NCBI GenBank assembly: GCA_039105265.1
Contig: JAPFFF010000036.1
Location: 1 to 64,000 of the forward strand
Direction of reading: 5' to 3'
Length of the DNA: 64,000 bases
Source: Tritrichomonas musculus
Taxonomy: Eukaryota > Parabasalia > Tritrichomonadida > Tritrichomonadidae
A model generated the notes under the pieces. It saw only the letters and a program-made list of their open reading frames with translations. It had not been told where the DNA came from and made no database searches. The first letter of the stretch is position 1. Each line of letters opens with the position of its first letter. The position numbers were made by a program, and so were the translations under genes. This document shows positions 59,939-64,000 of this stretch, piece after piece.

Positions 59939-60447
59939 TTAAAATATAAAAATCAATTTATTTCATATATAACAAACTTATAAACATCAAAATTTCTCAA
60001 TCTAATCAATTTTTATTATCGAAATTTTATAAGATATATTCATAAAGTAGAAATTAAATGCCAAATCTAGTTGCATATTAATATTAATATGATTGCTTTT
60101 TGATTTTGAAGAAATATATAGTTTTTAATATAAATAATATTAATGAAATGCTGGAACATACGTAGGTATATAGCTTAAAACAATAAAGTGATAGCCTGAA
60201 AATACTTTTGTCTGATTGCTTATTAGCGAATGTTTATAATAAAGATCAATATCGACTAATACTAAAATAATACGTTTATAATTTTTTTATATAGAAAAAA
60301 GATGAAAAAAAGCATGAGTAGCTACTCATGGTTTTTTTTGCAAAAGTGCAAAAAAGTTTCGAACTTTTTTTTCTGATGTACGATACAAGGTCAATATTGA
60401 CCTTAACCTCCGGGGTCAATAAGTATCGGGGGCGATAAGTATTCCCC
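59939..60447. repeat. MULE terminal inverted repeat, right
   Basis: Inverted counterpart of 49546-50073, carrying the same two palindromes near the outer end and ending in GATAAGTATTCCCC. Confidence 0.92.
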
Positions 60448-60456
60448 AAATAAAAA
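60448..60456. repeat. 9-bp target site duplication of the MULE (right)
   Basis: AAATAAAAA, identical to 49537-49545. Confidence 0.7.
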
Positions 60457-60502
60457 TAGAGAAAAAAATGTTTATAAATGGCCTAGGTGAAATCATATGT
60501 GG

Positions 60503-60541
60503 CGTTAGGTCTGGGCGCCCGTTAGGACGCACAGCCTAACG
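60503..60541. repeat. GC-rich stem-loop
   Basis: CGTTAGG (60503-60509) pairs with CCTAACG (60535-60541). Between them lie a perfect palindrome GGGCGCCC and a second CGTTAGG. It is the most GC-rich short patch seen in the window, 56 bp outside the MULE end. It could be the end of another element or a transcription/replication signal. Confidence 0.5.
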
Positions 60542-60549
60542 TATACTAC

Positions 60550-60843
60550 TTAAGTCAATTGGTGTTTACGATTTGAATACTGAAAAAATAGCAGAGGAAG
60601 TTTATCATGCATTTTACTAGCACGATCATTTCTAAAAACCATTGATGGTAGATTTAAAATTGAAATCAATTGATTTGGGTCTGTGATAATTGGAATAAAG
60701 TGATAACGAACCGGTTTACATATATAAAAAAGATCTGACAGGAATAAAGGCTCTGTTATGTTAGGTGAAAGATTACATTTAAATTTATTATAATGCTTTT
60801 TAATATTAATTTGTATGTGATGGAGGGGCAAAAGTGTCACCAT
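60550..60843 (-). CDS. Unrecognised ORF, 97 aa
   Basis: Open from an ATG at 60843. It includes FIPIITDPNQLISILNLPSM and is not low-complexity, but has no motif I know. It lies downstream, on the same strand, of a broken zinc-knuckle transposase tail and may be a piece of it. Confidence 0.25.
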   Translation of the reverse strand: MVTLLPLHHIQINIKKHYNKFKCNLSPNITEPLFLSDLFYICKPVRYHFIPIITDPNQLISILNLPSMVFRNDRASKMHDKLPLLFFQYSNRKHQLT

Positions 60844-60989
60844 CTGATTAAAAAGAAACAACTGTTATGCTAACGCTTTGTAAAATTTTCCTAATTTTTT
60901 TAAAATAGAAATTGAAACCTAAATAGTTACCGAATAAATAAAAAATATATCTATTATTAGAGATTTTTTTGAAATTGAAAAAAATTGAA

Positions 60990-61445
60990 AAAAACTGAAA
61001 TAGATCCTAAACGCCTTTTAGCAAAATGACCAGTTCCAGCACAAATTGCACAATGCCTTTTTGAATTTGTTTTCTTTGGTTCAAAATCAATTAATTTCCT
61101 AACATCTTCCATAAATGGACATTTTTAGGTTAGGTGATTCCCTGCACATATTTGGCACTTTTTTGAAGGTTTGCTTTTAATTCTCCGATTTGGTGGTCTT
61201 CCACTTTTGATTCCTTTTCCTTCTTTTATTTTCTAAATGCCTGAAAGATCATTTTCAATATCTTTAATTTTATTTATAACTTTTTCATAATTTACCTTTG
61301 ACTGACTTCCTAAGTCAGCAATACCTTGAATTTTTGCAATAATATTCAAATATCTTTGTTTTTTACCCATTGGTAAATCAGTGATTTGTAATTTGATCAA
61401 AGGAATTTCATCGCATTTATTAACAATGGCACTTTTAAAATTCGT
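60990..61445 (-). pseudogene. Transposase C-terminal relic with zinc knuckles
   Basis: Minus-strand translation, with stops, shows LPMGKKQRYLNIIAKIQGIA, then KGIKSGRPPNRRIKSKPSKK, CQICAGNHLT, CPFMED and HCAICAGTGHF. This is the basic GRP hook plus CCHC-type knuckles found at the C-terminus of MULE-like transposases. The catalytic part is not visible upstream; a MITE at 61449 sits at that edge. It is an old DNA-transposon copy. Confidence 0.6.
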
Positions 61446-61448
61446 TTC

Positions 61449-61572
61449 ATTTAAAAATATTCAAAAAACCTAAAGACTCGGTTTGAATTTTAAATTAATG
61501 GTATAGAATTAGATATCATTTCTTTTATGAGCGTTTTTATTGAGTCTTTAGGTTTTTTGAATATTTTTAAAT
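61449..61572. mobile_element. 124-bp MITE with 31-bp inverted repeats
   Basis: Arms 61449-61479 and 61542-61572 are perfect inverted repeats beginning ATTTAAAAATATTCAAAAAA and ending CCTAAAGACTC. The 62-bp core is non-coding. The target duplication is unclear because the ends are A/T palindromes. Confidence 0.8.
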
Positions 61573-61817
61573 AATATGTTCTATGATAGCACTGATACTA
61601 AATAAATATAACATTATTCTTATTATTATATTTGTTTAGTGGTATGGTGTAAATAGGTTTTCAGTTTTATAATGAATGATAATGCATTTAATAAGTATAG
61701 TTTTTTAATAATTTGTTGATTATCAATATAAATAAAATTTTATCCAACTTAAAGAGAGATTACACTGCTTATCATAATTTTATACCAATTAAATATATTT
61801 TCAGAGTATTACCAGTA
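61573..61817. other. Short AT-rich spacer
   Basis: No coding resemblance was found on either strand between the MITE and the MULE relic. Confidence 0.4.
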
Positions 61818-63363
61818 GGTTCCACAAACTGGTAATTTGTAGATGGCATGCTAACGTCAATTATTTTATTCCCTCCATGGTTGAAAATTTAATAAAATAC
61901 TATTACAATCTATTAATAGTTGATGCTACCTTTTCTGCAGAAAATTTGAGGTTTATTTCATGTGTTGATGTAAATGGAGAATCAAATACGCAGGTGATAG
62001 GTTTGGTTATCAGAGGAACTGAATATACGACTGACTATTGAATACTTTTTCAATTCATTTCAAAAGTGATAGGAAACGAATCTATTATCATAATTGCTGA
62101 CATGGTGCGTTGTATAAGAAAAGCAGCTATGGAATGTTTTAAAATTTTCATTTTATATTTTGCTTTTATCATTTTAAACAAAACTTTTTGAAAAAAATTC
62201 AATTTAAACCATCAGAACAATTGTGGTTATATTTTCAACAGTTTATGAAAGGAAAAATCTCTTGTGATTTTTTTTTCTGAAAAATGGATTAAAGAAGAAT
62301 CACATATAAATTCTGAATTAGAATGTTTTGAATACCTTTGCACGTTTGCACACATTTTTTCACCAAATACTCAAACACACAAACGGGGAATTGTTTCATC
62401 TCAGAGAATAGAAATACTTAATAATCTAATGGGGGAAAAAAAAAATGGAAATTCAGCTTTTGAGATGTTGAGACAGTTTTTTAACATATCAACTAGTTGT
62501 TTTGAAAAAAGTGCTACGATATCTTATCAATCAAATCATTTTTTAACCAATTATGCTGAAGATATACTCAATGACATAATAAAGGTTGAATTTACTAGTG
62601 AAAGGTTAGATGAAACATTACATTTTAAAAAAAGTGACATAGAATGCGGATTCTTGATTGAATATAATTTAGGAATTCCAAGTCCTTATACAATAAGGCT
62701 AATAAGATTTAATGAAATTAAAATAAAAATGATAAAGATAATGAAAATTTCAATCTACTGGAAATGTCTTTGATTAATGATGAAAAAATATTAAAGTTAA
62801 TTTCGCCTGAATGGCAAATATCTATAATGAAAAAAGTATTTAGTCCTTTATTAAATCTAAACCCCACAGAATTTATAATAATTCCTTTTAAACAAGACGA
62901 TGCTTTCGATGACCAAAAAATAGATATTTTAGCAGCCGAAATCAGATGGCTATATAGTAATTCATTAGTTTACAAAGGAAAAGTTGACAAACTACTAAAA
63001 GAAGCTCAGGAAGAAATTGTATTCCATTTTTTTGAAATTAAAAAGCCAAAAGAAAAAAACAAAAAGAGATACATGAGTTCTATAGAAATAAATAAAAAAG
63101 AAATGGAAAATGATGAAATAATGGAAGCCCTTTTTAGACATCTAAATGGAGAAAAAAATACGAGGGTTAAATTATTTGCTTTAACAGAACAATTGATTGA
63201 AACAAATAAATCACTTCCAAAACTAAATAAATCAGCGAGTAAAAACGAAATTATTAATTTGTATAAATCAAATTGGAAATCAATATATCCTAATTTATGC
63301 GTTTTTTGAAGTATTGCGCCAAATGGTTCTGAAGTTACTTATGCTGAGGATGACGATCTTTAA
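61818..63363 (+). pseudogene. Degenerate MULE transposase
   Basis: A second, unrelated-looking MULE copy. The first part reads LIVDATFSAENLRFISCVDV (first catalytic Asp), IGLVIRGTE, and IIIADMVRCIRKAAMECF (second Asp), with stops between. An open stretch from 62264 carries SSQRIEILNNLMGEKKNGNSAFEMLRQFF, the region of the catalytic Glu, and a decayed SWIM motif (ECGFLIEYNLGIPSPYTI, where the final Cys and His are Ser and Tyr). A frame change at about 62764 leads to 181 more codons, and after a TGA to a tail SIAPNGSEVTYAEDDDL. It has several breaks and no visible terminal repeats. Confidence 0.7.
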
Positions 63364-64000
63364 TATCTCTCTCTCTCTCTCTCTTTTTTTTTTTTTTGTA
63401 TTTATTATATTTGAAGATCTTCAAATTTTTTATTGGAGATATATATTGGAATTGTTATATAAAAAAACCTTGCAAATTTGCAAGGGGCTAATTTTCTCCT
63501 CATACATATTATTATTATTATTTTATAAATATATATTCATAAATGTAAAATAATACGTTTTTTAAAATGTATTGGCTGAGAAAAAATTATATTTAATTTC
63601 AAAAAACAATTGAAAATAGGGGTGTAACGATAGAAAATTTTCAATAAATTGAGATAAAAAATCAAATATCTATAGGATTTCCTTGAAAAGCATATAGTTA
63701 AAATGCATATTAAAAACTATAAATAAAAAATAAATTCAATTGATCAAAAGTCTACCAGAAGTCGAGTATACACTTTTCATTTTTCAAAAGCTCTGTTTGA
63801 ATCATGTTTATAAAAAAAACAATATAAAAATTATTAATAAATATAAATAAATAATCATAATCAAGTACATAATTAAAATATATGCTTACTATTTGAAAAT
63901 ATAAAACAGAAGTCGAGATTACGCATTTTTATATTTCTGAAACTCTGTTTGATTTTTATATAATAGAAATATCCTTGTAAATGTATGATATTTCATAGTA
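63364..64000. other. AT-rich spacer with a (TC)n run and a direct repeat
   Basis: A (TC)n/T tract is at about 63368-63397. CAGAAGTCGAG followed by a CTCTGTTTGA-type sequence about 40 bp later occurs twice (about 63754-63800 and 63907-63953), a diverged direct repeat. No gene. Confidence 0.5.

Larger units (their letters stand above)
49546..60447 (+). mobile_element. Mutator-like transposon (MULE), 10.9 kb, with long terminal inverted repeats
   Basis: Both ends begin GGGGAATACTTATCGCCCCC and the inverted match continues for about 0.5 kb, interrupted by a small indel. A 9-bp target duplication flanks it. The right half holds a transposase gene in two frames (56347-58934) with FAR1-like, DDE, SWIM and zinc-knuckle parts. 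The left 6 kb carries no recognised gene but is rich in repeats. The structure is complete apart from the transposase frameshift. Trichomonads carry many MULEs. Confidence 0.9.

Overview
The window looks like nuclear DNA of a parabasalid protist, most likely a tritrichomonad (Tritrichomonas foetus or a relative). The DNA is very AT-rich and the recognisable genes read without introns. The gene content is the trichomonad accessory set: DUF3447/ankyrin proteins, BspA-like (TpLRR, LRR_5) proteins, a BTB-BACK-coiled-coil-ankyrin protein, a papain-like protease, and Mutator-like (MULE) transposons. A few genes carry a T. vaginalis-like Inr (TCAYT) 19-27 nt before the ATG. The species assignment is inference.

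Layout. 1-2 kb holds AT-rich spacer with a decayed inverted repeat. 2.1-3.6 kb is a Dbp5/DDX19-type DEAD-box helicase. 3.8-9.5 kb has a recently duplicated 187-aa gene flanking a 5'-truncated BTB/ankyrin gene with stray ankyrin repeats. 10.4-13.6 kb holds a coiled-coil gene and a papain-fold protease that lacks its prodomain. 14.2-16.9 kb (minus) is a DUF3447 block, a lone ankyrin repeat and a BspA block. 17.8-22.7 kb is a DEAH helicase-RBR E3 ligase fusion split by one in-frame TAG. 23.4-25.5 kb is a second DUF3447/ankyrin locus broken by a frameshift and carrying a TA-flanked non-autonomous element. 26.3-33.0 kb is an inverted duplication: an intact GH78 rhamnosidase on one side, and on the other a chimera that joins the rhamnosidase's first 403 residues in frame to a condensation/acyltransferase-like domain. 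34.1-37.4 kb is a third DUF3447/ankyrin/BspA locus. 38.6-40.4 kb is an ankyrin-BspA gene followed by a BspA relic. 42.5-43.6 kb has a kinase-like gene and a kinase N-lobe fragment between inverted repeats. 44.1-44.9 kb has two TTAA-flanked MITEs.

45.0-48.1 kb (minus) holds the most striking gene. It is a VIT-vWA protein containing a 76-residue ubiquitin-like domain ending in RLRGG, followed directly by a segment starting ARTKQTAR, the first eight residues of mature histone H3. A helical domain and a BspA-like LRR tail follow. Cleavage after GG, as in natural ubiquitin fusions, would release a protein with an H3-like N-terminus.

49.5-60.4 kb is a 10.9-kb MULE with TIRs of about 0.5 kb, a 9-bp target duplication, a two-frame transposase gene and several kilobases of non-coding repeats, including a 16-bp minisatellite. 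60.5-63.4 kb holds two older transposase relics and a small MITE.

There is no operon logic. Working-looking genes (helicase, rhamnosidase, vWA-ubiquitin protein, kinase-like, coiled-coil) sit among decaying multigene-family members and transposons. No tRNA, rRNA or CRISPR array was seen by eye.
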